Both the position numbers and the translations under genes were made by a program. Positions 37,771 through 45,183 of a stretch of DNA of 45,183 nt are shown piece after piece. The stretch's first letter is position 1; each line of letters starts with the position of its first letter. The notes beneath the pieces are model-generated. The model was not told the origin of the DNA, searched no databases, and was given only the letters and a program-made list of their open reading frames with translations. The stretch is from a bacterium (lineage in GTDB: Bacteria; Bacillota; Clostridia; Oscillospirales; Oscillospiraceae): positions 1 to 45,183 of the forward strand of contig JAHYYS010000009.1 of assembly GCA_019424865.1 (NCBI GenBank), in the 5' to 3' direction.

Positions 37771-38068
37771 CGCGAGCGTGCCGCAGCGTGACAACGTCGT
37801 CGCGGACTCCATATCCCTCGCCTCCCCGCAAGCGGGAAGTCTCGCTCATTCCGTCGCTCCTCCTTTCAAAATCGAACCCGCTGCGCTGGGCTTCGATTTT
37901 GTAAAAATCCCCAACCGGCGGGGGAGAAGATAACCTGCGCGGCGGCGCACATAGAATGCGGACTGCATATCCCTCGCTTCACCCATTGGGTGCGTGCGCA
38001 CGAGAAAAGGGAGCGGAGACGCCGGTGCATCATTCTGTATCCAGGCCGGGATTTTTCCCGTACAGGCC
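37771..38068. other. Non-coding gap before proC
   Basis: No gene is supported. An inverted repeat CAAAATCGAA ... TTCGATTTTG (about 37866-37901) is the only clear structure. The rest, including CATATCCCTCGCCTC near 37810 and CATATCCCTCGCTTC near 37965, looks like further low-copy repeat material. Confidence 0.5.
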
Positions 38069-38097
38069 TTGACGCCTGTGGTATGATAAGATAGAGA
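38069..38097 (+). promoter_or_regulatory. Promoter of proC
   Basis: TTGACG (38069-38074), 17 bases and TAGAGA (38092-38097), preceded by TATGATAAGA. The -10 is weak. Confidence 0.55.
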
Positions 38098-38142
38098 AAT
38101 GTAGCCCGGCCAGGCCGGGGCGGAACCGAAGGAGGAGTGACT

Positions 38143-38955
38143 GTGTTTCAGTGTGTTGGTTTTATTGGAACGGGAAATATGGGCTCGGCCCTGGCCCGGG
38201 CGGCCCAAAAGGGCGCCCCGGAGGGGACGGCGCTGTATCTGGCCAACCGCACCCCGGAGAAGGCCCAGGCCCTGTGCCGGGAGCTGCCCGGCACCCGGGC
38301 CGCGTCCAATGAGGAGATTGCCCGGGCCTGCGATTTGATTTTCCTGGGGGTGAAGCCCCAGATGATGGCCGGCATGCTGGAGGGCATCCGCCCCGTGCTG
38401 GCCGCCCGGAAGGACCGCTTTGTGCTGGCCACCATGGCCGCCGGGCTGTCCTGCGCCCGCATCCGGGAGCTGGCCGGGGTGTCCTGCCCGGTGATCCGCC
38501 TGATGCCCAACACCCCCTCGTCCATTGGGGCGGGGGTGGTGCAGTACTGCGGGCTGGACGCCGCCCAGGAGGAGCTGGACGCCTTTGCCGCCCTGCTGGC
38601 CCCCGCGGGACTGGTGGACCGGGTGGACGAGGGGCTGATCGACGCCGCCAGCGCGGTGTCCGGCTGCGGCCCCGCCTTTGCCTATCTGTTTATCGAGGCC
38701 CTGGCCGACGGCGGGGTGGCCTGCGGCCTGCCCCGGGACAAGGCCCTGGCCTATGCCGCCCAGATGGCCGCCGGCTCCGCCCGCATGGTGCTGGAGTCGG
38801 GAAAGCACCCGGGGGCGCTGAAGGACGCGGTGTGCTCCCCCGGCGGCACTACCATCCAGGGGGTGCGTACCCTGGAGGAGCGGGGGTTCCGCGCCGCCGC
38901 CATGGACGCGGTGATTGCCGCCTATGAGAAGACGGCGGAGCTGGCGAAAAAGTGA
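38143..38955 (+). CDS. proC: Pyrroline-5-carboxylate reductase
   Basis: A 270-residue NAD(P)H-dependent enzyme for the last step of proline synthesis. VGFIGTGNMGSALA is the nucleotide fold. LMPNTPSSIGAG, VSGCGPAFAYLFIEALADGG and SPGGTTIQG are family signatures. GTG 38143 is preferred to GTG 38137, which overlaps the ribosome site GGAGGAG. proB, a lipoprotein gene and proA follow. Confidence 0.97.
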   Translation: MFQCVGFIGTGNMGSALARAAQKGAPEGTALYLANRTPEKAQALCRELPGTRAASNEEIARACDLIFLGVKPQMMAGMLEGIRPVLAARKDRFVLATMAAGLSCARIRELAGVSCPVIRLMPNTPSSIGAGVVQYCGLDAAQEELDAFAALLAPAGLVDRVDEGLIDAASAVSGCGPAFAYLFIEALADGGVACGLPRDKALAYAAQMAAGSARMVLESGKHPGALKDAVCSPGGTTIQGVRTLEERGFRAAAMDAVIAAYEKTAELAKK

Positions 38956-39005
38956 CGGCCCGCCGGAGCGGGCGGCTGTGAAACTGGAATAAGGGGGCGC
39001 AGGCG

Positions 39006-39773
39006 ATGCGCATTGTAGTAAAAGTTGGGACCTCCACCCTGGCCCACGCCACCGGGCGGCTGAACATCCGCCACGTGGAGGAGCTGGTCAAGGTCCTGTC
39101 CGATCTGAAAAACGCGGGGCATGAGATCATTCTGGTGTCCTCGGGCGCCATCGGCATGGGGGTGGGCAAGCTGAATCTGCCCGGCCGGCCCGCCGACATG
39201 CCCACCAAGCAGGCCGCGGCGGCGGTGGGGCAGTGCGAGCTGATGTACACCTATGACCGGCTGTTTACCCAGTACAGCCACACGGTGGCCCAGATTCTGC
39301 TCACCGGGGACGACGTGGACCACGACGACCGGCGGCAGAACTTTGAGAACACCCTCTCCCGGCTGCTGGAGCTGGGGGCGCTGCCCATCATCAACGAGAA
39401 CGACACGGTGGCCACCGCCGAGATTACGGTGGGGGACAACGACACCCTGGGGGCCATTGTGGCCTGCGCGGTGGGGGCGGACCTGCTGGTGCTGCTCTCG
39501 GATATCCAGGGCTTGTACACCGCGGACCCCAGACAGGACCCCGACGCCCGGCTGATCCCCGTGGTGGAGGAGGTCACCCCGGAGATTGAGGCCCTGGCGG
39601 GAGGCAAGGGCAGCGAGCTGGCGGTGGGGGGCATGACCACCAAGCTGCGGGCGGCCAAGCAGGTGGCCGCCGCCGGCTGCGACATGGTGATCACCAGCGG
39701 CGAGCACCCGGAGGTCCTCTATGACATTGTGGAGGGGAAGCCGGTGGGCACCCGCTTTGTGGGGAAAAAATAG
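39006..39773 (+). CDS. proB: Glutamate 5-kinase (no PUA domain)
   Basis: A 255-residue amino-acid kinase that phosphorylates the gamma-carboxyl of glutamate. VVKVGTSTLA, LVSSGAIGMG, NENDTVA, DNDTLGA and GGMTTKLRAA are intact. It lacks the C-terminal PUA domain of E. coli ProB, as in many Firmicutes. AAGGGGG precedes the start. It is part of proC-proB-lipoprotein-proA. Confidence 0.96.
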   Translation: MRIVVKVGTSTLAHATGRLNIRHVEELVKVLSDLKNAGHEIILVSSGAIGMGVGKLNLPGRPADMPTKQAAAAVGQCELMYTYDRLFTQYSHTVAQILLTGDDVDHDDRRQNFENTLSRLLELGALPIINENDTVATAEITVGDNDTLGAIVACAVGADLLVLLSDIQGLYTADPRQDPDARLIPVVEEVTPEIEALAGGKGSELAVGGMTTKLRAAKQVAAAGCDMVITSGEHPEVLYDIVEGKPVGTRFVGKK

Positions 39774-39811
39774 GCCGGCCGCCCGGTCGGCGCGGAAGGA
39801 GGCGGCACGGG

Positions 39812-40468
39812 ATGAAAGAAGGACGGACCAGGACCTCGGGCAAAGCGGGAAGGCGCCTTGCCGGGCTGCTGCTCCTGGCGGCCCTGATGCTGACGGCGGG
39901 GGCCTGCGGCGGGAAGCCCGCCGGAGAGACCGCCGGAGAGACCGCCGGGGAGGACACAGCCCGGACCCCCCATATCCAGCCGGCCCAGCTGACCCAGGAG
40001 GAGCAGGCCCTGGTGGACTTGATGGGGAGGGATGCCGCCTGCCGGCTCTTTGAGTTTGATGCGGGGGGAGTGGTCTCCCGGGTCAGGATTCAGGTCTATC
40101 AGCTGACAGACGGCGCCTGGAACCAGGTGTCCGGTGTCAGCACCCCCATCTTGGAGGAACGGGGGAGGGTGGCGCTGAATTTTGACAATATGCAGGACGG
40201 ACTGCGGATGGCAGTCCAGCACGGCGAGCTGCTGATCGACCACACCTACACGCCGGAACAGGGGGCGGAGGCCTCCGGCGGAAGGTGGGTGACCGCCCAG
40301 CTGACGCAGCGGCAGGAGCTTGCCGGGGAGGAGATCCCACTGGCGATTCAAATTGTAACCGACCGCCAGCCGGTATCGGATGTTCAGTTGGAGGACTTTT
40401 TCCGCCCGGAGGAATACGCCGCCGGGGGATATGAATGCGTCTATGCCGTGACCGCGGAATTTGAATAG
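39812..40468 (+). CDS. Lipoprotein of unknown function between proB and proA
   Basis: A 218-residue exported lipoprotein. Basic N-region, hydrophobic AGLLLLAALMLTAGAC with lipobox Cys (about 31), then a low-complexity repeat GETAGETAGED and a ~170-residue globular domain of unknown family. Codon use is similar to its neighbours. It has its own ribosome site (AAGGAGG) and lies in the pro operon in a position where proB and proA usually touch. The function is unknown. Confidence 0.8.
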   Translation: MKEGRTRTSGKAGRRLAGLLLLAALMLTAGACGGKPAGETAGETAGEDTARTPHIQPAQLTQEEQALVDLMGRDAACRLFEFDAGGVVSRVRIQVYQLTDGAWNQVSGVSTPILEERGRVALNFDNMQDGLRMAVQHGELLIDHTYTPEQGAEASGGRWVTAQLTQRQELAGEEIPLAIQIVTDRQPVSDVQLEDFFRPEEYAAGGYECVYAVTAEFE

Positions 40469-40551
40469 CGAAACCAGGCCGCCGGAGGGCACAGACACGG
40501 GAAGAGCGCGGGGGTACGGCCCGCAGACACAGAAAAAGGAGTGAGTGGAAT

Positions 40552-41808
40552 ATGACCACAATGGAGCTGCTGCAAAAGGCCAGAGGGGCCAAAACCGCCA
40601 TGGCGCTGGCGGACACCGACACCAAAAACCGGGCCCTTCTGGCCATGGCCGACGCCCTGGAGGGGGCCCGGGAGGACATTCTGGCGGCCAATGAGGCGGA
40701 TCTGGCGGACGCACAGGGACATATTTCCCAGGTCATGCTGGACCGGCTGGCCCTGAACCCCGGGCGCATCGCCGGCATGGCCCAGGGCATCCGGGAGGTG
40801 GCCGCCCTCCCCGACCCGGTGGGGGCCGTGCTGAAGCGGGTGGAGCGGCCCAACGGCCTGGTGATTGAAAAGACCGCGGTACCCATGGGGGTCATCGCCA
40901 TTATCTACGAGTCCCGGCCCAACGTCACCTCCGACGCCGCCGTTCTGGCCCTGAAGGCCGGGTCGGCCTGTGTGCTGCGGGGGGGCAAGGAGGCCCACCG
41001 CTCCGCCGCCGCCATCGTGGCGGCCCTGAAGCGGGGCCTGGATGCCGCCGGCCTGCCCCAGGACGCCCTGATGCTGGTGGAGGACACCAGCCGGGCCTCC
41101 GCCAACGAGCTGATGACCGCCTCGGGCTATGTGGACCTGCTGATTCCCCGGGGGGGCGCGGGGCTCATCCGGGCCTGTGTGGACAACGCCACCGTCCCCG
41201 TGGTGGAGACGGGCACCGGCATCTGCCACGTCTATGTGGACGGGGACGCCGATCTGGACATGGCCCTGGACATTGTGGAGAACGCCAAGTGCTCCCGCCC
41301 CTCGGTGTGCAACGCCGAGGAGGTGCTGCTGGTTCACCGGGACGCGGCGGCGGAATTCCTGCCCAGGCTGAAGGCCCGTCTGGCGGATGACCGGGCCGCC
41401 GCCGGGCAGACCCCCGTGGAGCTGCGGCTGGACCGCGCCGCCGCGGCCATTATCCCGGGCACCCCGGCGGGGGAGCGGGACTTTGACACCGAATTTCTGG
41501 ACTATATCCTGGCGGTGAAGGTGGTGGACAGCCTGGAGGAGGCCATCGCCCACATTGCCGCCCACTCCACCGGCCACTCCGAGTCCATCGTCACCCGGGA
41601 CAGCCGGGCGGCCCAGGCCTTCCTGGCCCAGGTGGACTCCGCCGCCGTGTACTGGAATGCCTCCACCCGCTTTACCGACGGGGGGGAGTTCGGCCTGGGG
41701 TGCGAGATGGGCATCTCCACCCAGAAGCTCCACGCCCGGGGGCCCCTGGGGCTTCAGGAGCTGTGCACCTTCAAATACATCATCCGGGGGAACGGCCAGG
41801 TGCGGTGA
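40552..41808 (+). CDS. proA: Glutamate-5-semialdehyde dehydrogenase
   Basis: A 418-residue NADPH-dependent reductase of glutamyl phosphate. The catalytic cysteine lies in NAKCSRPSVCNAEE. GVIAIIYESRPNVT, LRGGKEAHRS, ETGTGICHVYVD and ASTRFTDGGEFGLG are conserved. AAAAAGGAG precedes the ATG. Together with ProB and ProC it completes proline synthesis from glutamate. Confidence 0.97.
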   Translation: MTTMELLQKARGAKTAMALADTDTKNRALLAMADALEGAREDILAANEADLADAQGHISQVMLDRLALNPGRIAGMAQGIREVAALPDPVGAVLKRVERPNGLVIEKTAVPMGVIAIIYESRPNVTSDAAVLALKAGSACVLRGGKEAHRSAAAIVAALKRGLDAAGLPQDALMLVEDTSRASANELMTASGYVDLLIPRGGAGLIRACVDNATVPVVETGTGICHVYVDGDADLDMALDIVENAKCSRPSVCNAEEVLLVHRDAAAEFLPRLKARLADDRAAAGQTPVELRLDRAAAAIIPGTPAGERDFDTEFLDYILAVKVVDSLEEAIAHIAAHSTGHSESIVTRDSRAAQAFLAQVDSAAVYWNASTRFTDGGEFGLGCEMGISTQKLHARGPLGLQELCTFKYIIRGNGQVR

Positions 41809-41849
41809 GCCGCCGGCATGGGCCCGGCAATTTTCCGGATTATTTCCAG

Positions 41850-41879
41850 GTGACAAAGGGGCTGTCCCGGGCGTACAAT
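41850..41879 (+). promoter_or_regulatory. Promoter of the HD-domain gene
   Basis: GTGACA (41850-41855), 18 bases and TACAAT (41874-41879). Confidence 0.6.
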
Positions 41880-41934
41880 AGTCCTGCATGGCCGCCCCAT
41901 GGATCAATGCGCGGCGCAGAAAGGACGGATCCCA

Positions 41935-42432
41935 ATGAATCACGCAATGCGGGAGTTTGTCAGGACCACCGGCGATCTGCTGAACTGCAGACAGGTGCGG
42001 ATGATGGGCCGCTGGAAGCACCACGGAAGGGTCACCACCCTGGACCACTCCCTGTTTGTGGCCTATCTGTCCTTCCGGGCGGCCCGGGCCCTGGGGCTGG
42101 ACGCGGCCGCGGCCGCCCGGGGCGGACTGCTCCACGACCTGTATCTGTACGACTCCAGGGACAAATCCGCCCACCCCGGCTGGCAGTGCTTTGACCACCC
42201 CAGGGCGGCCGCCCGGAACGCCGAGGGAGTGACGGAGCTGACACAGAAGGAGCGCAACATCATCCTGTCCCACATGTGGCCCCTGGGCGGGCAGCTGCCC
42301 CGGTCCTGGGAGGCCTGGCTGGTGGACGTGGTGGACACCCTGTGCGCGGGGCTGGAGCTGGCGGGGATCTGCCGCCCGCAGCGCCTGCGGGAGCGGCTGG
42401 GGGTGCGCCCGCTGGCGGCAGCCTGCGTTTGA
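41935..42432 (+). CDS. HD-domain phosphohydrolase-like protein
   Basis: A 165-residue HD-superfamily protein. TTLDHSLFVAYLSFRAA supplies the first His, GGLLHDLYLYD the HD pair, and the HMWPLG segment and VDVVDTLCAG the later His and Asp ligands. It resembles the small clostridial HD proteins of unknown substrate. AAAGGAC precedes ATG 41935. It ends in a good terminator and stands alone. Confidence 0.85.
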   Translation: MNHAMREFVRTTGDLLNCRQVRMMGRWKHHGRVTTLDHSLFVAYLSFRAARALGLDAAAAARGGLLHDLYLYDSRDKSAHPGWQCFDHPRAAARNAEGVTELTQKERNIILSHMWPLGGQLPRSWEAWLVDVVDTLCAGLELAGICRPQRLRERLGVRPLAAACV

Positions 42433-42441
42433 GGGGCGGAC

Positions 42442-42490
42442 ACAGGGCGCACTGCGGACAAATCCGGTCCGGGTGCGCCCTGTATTTTTG
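42442..42490 (+). terminator. Terminator of the HD-domain gene
   Basis: Perfect 11-bp stem ACAGGGCGCAC (42442-42452) / GTGCGCCCTGT (42473-42483), followed by ATTTTTG. The stem resembles the GGGCGCAC palindromes at the left end of the window. Confidence 0.8.
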
Positions 42491-42550
42491 TCACAAATGC
42501 GGAATTTCCCGGGGAATCGGCCGGAAGGAGGATTTTTAAAAATTTTTTTC

Positions 42551-42587
42551 TTGTCACGGCAAAAAAAGCCTGATAATATGCTATAAT
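42551..42587 (+). promoter_or_regulatory. Promoter of the glmU-like-prs unit
   Basis: TTGTCA (42551-42556), 17 bases and TAATAT (42574-42579). A second TATAAT stands at 42582-42587. Confidence 0.75.
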
Positions 42588-42660
42588 GTAAATACTGATA
42601 AGCGGCGGCTGTGCCGCGCTGCGTATGAGAATATAAGGAAAGACAGGAGGACAGGATCCC

Positions 42661-43344
42661 GTGAATGACCAATCCGCGGCCCTGGAGGAAAAGCGCAGGG
42701 CGCTGCTGAATGCCGGTGTGAAAATGATGGACCCCTCTGCCGTCTATGTGGAGGAGACAGTTACCGTGGGGGCGGGCACCCTGCTGCTGCCCGGGACCAT
42801 CCTGCGGGGGAACACCGTGGTGGGGGAAAACTGTGAAATCGGCCCCAACGTGATGCTCACCAGCTGCACCGTGGGGGCGGGCACCACCATCAACGCCTCC
42901 CAGTGCGAGGAGAGCACCATCGAGGCGGGCTGCCAGATCGGCCCCTATACCCACATCCGGCCCCACTGCGTGGTGGGGGAGGGCTCCAAAATCGGCGCCT
43001 TTGTCCAGCTGAAAAACTGCAACCTGGGCAAGGGGACCAAGATGGCCCACCTGACCTATGTGGGGGACAGCGATGTGGGCGACCACTGCAACTTCGGCTG
43101 CGGCACCGTCACCTGCAACTACGACGGCTTCAAAAAGTTCCGCACCACCATCGGCAGCCACGTGTTTGTGGGCTGCAACACCAACTTTGTGCCCCCTGTG
43201 ACCGTTGGGGACGGGGCCTATATCGCCGCGGCCACCACGGTGACGGAGGATATCCCCGCCGACGCCATGGCCATCGGCCGCTCCCGCCAGGAGAACAAGG
43301 CGGGCTGGGCCGAGGAAAACCGGAAGAAGAAACAGAAAACATAA
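42661..43344 (+). CDS. Stand-alone GlmU-type acetyltransferase domain
   Basis: A 227-residue left-handed beta-helix protein matching the C-terminal half of GlmU: IRPHCVVGEGSKIGAFVQLKN, MAHLTYVGDSDVG, NFGCGTVTCNYDG, FVGCNTNFVPPVTVG. The N-terminal uridylyltransferase domain (LAAGxGTRM) is absent and a short helical start replaces it. It probably acetylates glucosamine-1-phosphate; the uridylyl step must come from another gene. The GTG start at 42661 follows AGGAGGACAGG. The glmU-prs-pth order is conserved in Firmicutes. Confidence 0.87.
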   Translation: MNDQSAALEEKRRALLNAGVKMMDPSAVYVEETVTVGAGTLLLPGTILRGNTVVGENCEIGPNVMLTSCTVGAGTTINASQCEESTIEAGCQIGPYTHIRPHCVVGEGSKIGAFVQLKNCNLGKGTKMAHLTYVGDSDVGDHCNFGCGTVTCNYDGFKKFRTTIGSHVFVGCNTNFVPPVTVGDGAYIAAATTVTEDIPADAMAIGRSRQENKAGWAEENRKKKQKT

Positions 43345-43447
43345 TTCATGTGTTGTACCTGAGGCGGATTGGACGGAATCGGCCGATAAAACTGCGCCCG
43401 CGCCGGAGAGACCGGGCGGCCGCCAAATAATGGGAGGAAGCTGCTAT

Positions 43448-44431
43448 ATGATCGCACACGGGAAGGACATCAAGGTATTCACCGGAAACTCCAATCCCAA
43501 GCTGGCAAAGGACATCTGCAGGGAGCTGGGTATCCCCCTGGGAAACTCCGAGGTGGGAACCTTCTCCGACGGAGAAAATTTCGCATCCATTTATGAGACA
43601 GTCCGTGGTTCGGACGTGTTCGTGGTTCAGTCCACCTGTTCCTTTGTGAACGACGGCAAGCCCGGCACAGTCAACGACGCGCTGATGGAGCTGCTCATCA
43701 TGATTGACGCGCTCAAGCGCGCCTCCGCCGGCCGCATCACCGCCGTCATCCCCTATTTCGGCTATGCACGGCAGGACCGCAAGACCAAGCCCCGCGACCC
43801 CATTTCCGCCAAGCTGGTGGCCAACCTGATTACCACCGCCGGCGCCGACCGGGTGCTGACCATGGATCTGCACGCCAACCAGATTCAGGGCTTCTTCGAC
43901 ATCCCGGTGGACAACCTGCTGGGCTCCCCCATCTTTGTGGAGCACTTTATGCAGAAGTATGCCGAGGTCCACGACGATACCATGGTGGTCTCCCCCGACG
44001 TGGGCAGCGTGGCCCGGGCCCGGGCCTTTGCCCAGAAGCTGAATATGCCCCTGGCCATTGTGGACAAGCGCCGCCAGAAGGCCAACTCCTCTGAGGTGAT
44101 GAATATCATCGGCGATGTGCGGGACAAGCACGTCATCCTGCTGGACGACATGGTAGACACCGGCGGATCCCTGTGCCACGCGGCCAAGGCCCTGGTGGAA
44201 ATCGGACATGCCAAGGACGTCACCGCCTGCGCCTCCCACGGGGTGCTCTCCGGTCCGGCTATCCAGCGCATTACCGACAGCGTGCTGGACGAGGTGGTCT
44301 TCCTGGACACCATCCCCGCCAAGCCCGGCGTGCGGTGCGACAAGATCAAGTACATCTCCGTGGCCCACATGTTTGCCGAGGCCATCAGCCACATCTACAT
44401 GGAGACCTCTGTGTCGCCGCTGTTCCTCTAA
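43448..44431 (+). CDS. prs: Ribose-phosphate pyrophosphokinase
   Basis: A 327-residue PRPP synthase. FTGNSNPKLAKDI, the flexible-loop YFGYARQDRK, metal-binding DLHANQIQGFF and the PRPP loop LLDDMVDTGGS are intact. It feeds nucleotide, histidine and tryptophan synthesis. ATG 43448 follows GGGAGG. It is downstream of the glmU-like gene and 344 bases before pth. Confidence 0.97.
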   Translation: MIAHGKDIKVFTGNSNPKLAKDICRELGIPLGNSEVGTFSDGENFASIYETVRGSDVFVVQSTCSFVNDGKPGTVNDALMELLIMIDALKRASAGRITAVIPYFGYARQDRKTKPRDPISAKLVANLITTAGADRVLTMDLHANQIQGFFDIPVDNLLGSPIFVEHFMQKYAEVHDDTMVVSPDVGSVARARAFAQKLNMPLAIVDKRRQKANSSEVMNIIGDVRDKHVILLDDMVDTGGSLCHAAKALVEIGHAKDVTACASHGVLSGPAIQRITDSVLDEVVFLDTIPAKPGVRCDKIKYISVAHMFAEAISHIYMETSVSPLFL

Positions 44432-44487
44432 AAGCCAAACAAGTACCGGAGCTGTGTGCGCCGGGTTTATCCGCAGAACACCAAAAC

Positions 44488-44755
44488 AGGGGCGGCCGAC
44501 GGCCGCCCCTGAGACTGTCGGAAAAGTGGCGTGCCACTTTGTGAAAAGCGGCACGCCACTTTTCCGAATGGGGGCCGCACGAAATTCTCACCTCGATTTT
44601 CGGAAAAATTGTCGGCGAGAATTTCGCGAGAAGTGTCATTTCCGACGTACATGCCGCCGGAAATGACGGATTTGATTTTTTCCTGCGGCTGCGGCCGCAG
44701 GAACTCCCTGCAGGAGGGCTTTTTATCAATTGGGGGGCGGCCGACGGCCGCCCCT
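44488..44755 (+). repeat. Mosaic hairpin repeat, copy 3
   Basis: A 22-base palindrome occurs identically at both ends (44489-44510 and 44734-44755). Between them are GAGACTGTCGGAAAAGTGGC with two nested AAAGTGGC-type hairpins, CACGAAATTCT...AATTTCG, GTCATTTCC...GGAAATGAC, TCCTGCGGC/GCCGCAGGA and AACTCCCTGCAGGAGGGC with five T. It fills the prs-pth gap. The first hairpin probably ends the prs transcript. Confidence 0.85.
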
Positions 44756-44775
44756 GTTTCAAAGAAGGGACCATT

Positions 44776-45183
44776 ATGTTTTTCAAAAAAGATGCCGGCG
44801 GGGTCAGCTGGCTGCTGGTCTGCCTGGGGAACCCGGGGGACAAGTATGAGAACACCCGCCACAACGTGGGCTTTATGGTGGCCGACGAGATCGGCGAGCG
44901 GCAGCGCGCCCCCATTCAAAAGCTGAAATTCAAGGCGCTGACCAACCAGTTTACCATCTCCGGGGAGAAGGTGCTGGTGATGAAGCCGGTGACCTATATG
45001 AACCTGTCGGGGGAGGCGGTGCGTCCAGCGGCGGATTTTTACAAAATTCCGCCCGACCACGTGCTGGTGATCTCTGACGACACGGCGCTGGCGGTGGGGC
45101 GGCTGCGCATCCGGAAGGGCGGCTCCGCCGGCGGGCACAACGGCCTGAAGAGCATCATCCAGCACCTGGGCACCGACCAGTTC
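44776..45183 (+). CDS. pth: Peptidyl-tRNA hydrolase (cut by window end)
   Basis: The first 136 residues are present. WLLVCLGNPGDKYENTRHNVGFMVAD holds the catalytic His. VMKPVTYMNLSGEAV, ISDDTALAVGRLRIR and GGSAGGHNGLKSII are canonical. The enzyme frees tRNA from dropped-off peptidyl-tRNA. The short extension MFFKKDAGG before the conserved start is usual in Clostridia. The ribosome site is weak (AAGAAGGG). Confidence 0.96.
   Translation, partial: MFFKKDAGGVSWLLVCLGNPGDKYENTRHNVGFMVADEIGERQRAPIQKLKFKALTNQFTISGEKVLVMKPVTYMNLSGEAVRPAADFYKIPPDHVLVISDDTALAVGRLRIRKGGSAGGHNGLKSIIQHLGTDQF

Noticed and set aside
37460..37849. Overlapping minus-strand frames in the 136-base repeat
   Set aside because: They simply translate the tandem repeat in several frames; no ribosome site or homology is visible.

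Overview
The window is G+C-rich chromosomal DNA, densely coded on both strands. Gene content points to a gut anaerobe of the class Clostridia, family Oscillospiraceae (Flavonifractor / Intestinimonas / Lawsonibacter-like): HemZ, DUF3793 and DUF6809 proteins, a SpoVB/YabM-type flippase next to MazG and RqcP, a clostridial thiolase and the glmU-prs-pth order. The genus is inferred from family knowledge. No tRNA, rRNA, CRISPR array, transposase or phage gene was seen.

Layout. 1-450: two ~173-bp tandem units rich in short palindromes. 451-4713 (+): dtd, an MBL-fold hydrolase, a divergent DUF6809/XRE pair around nested palindromes, hemZ and a uridine-kinase-like nucleoside kinase. 4779-8425: a GH13 glucosidase and two paralogous membrane-anchored XRE regulators with matching upstream sites. 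8476-9664: DUF3793 protein and flavodoxin behind a strong promoter with two GTTAGC-N4-GCTAAC palindromes, probably metal-controlled. 9868-13352 (-): a small siroheme reductase with a structured leader, then Gx transporter / NusG_II / ApbE. 13414-20020 (-): rqcP, HU, mazG, flippase, MtaD-like deaminase, a DUF2007-like protein, purine nucleoside phosphorylase and a zinc-ribbon protein, read from a promoter at 20076-20104.

20152-25910 (+) is the most unusual block. A consensus promoter is followed by an alanine-racemase-like protein that has lost its catalytic residues, a D-aspartate-ligase-type ATP-grasp enzyme, an Asp/Glu racemase, and one 791-residue protein that joins a MurE-like ligase to a complete N-acetylglutamate-kinase domain. 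Together they look like a D-aspartate branch of peptidoglycan (or peptide) assembly with an extra acyl-phosphate-forming module.

26389-29158 (-): an M23/LysM/G5 cell-wall protein with a WalR-type box, a small single-span membrane protein with two LexA-like boxes, and a P-loop kinase. 29483-32141 (+): typA/bipA, a 28-residue ORF and tadA. 32186-32463 holds two tandem paralogous small RNAs, each with its own promoter, an OmpR-family-type box and an intrinsic terminator. 32579-37350 (-): thiolase, then a GntR / ABC ATPase / permease operon. 37485-37760: ~136-bp tandem repeats. 38143-41808 (+): proC, proB, a lipoprotein, proA. 41935-45183 (+): HD protein, stand-alone GlmU acetyltransferase domain, prs, and the start of pth.

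A mosaic hairpin repeat occurs three times (26101-26370, 31311-31480, 44488-44755). Two copies are bracketed by identical, locus-specific hairpins.
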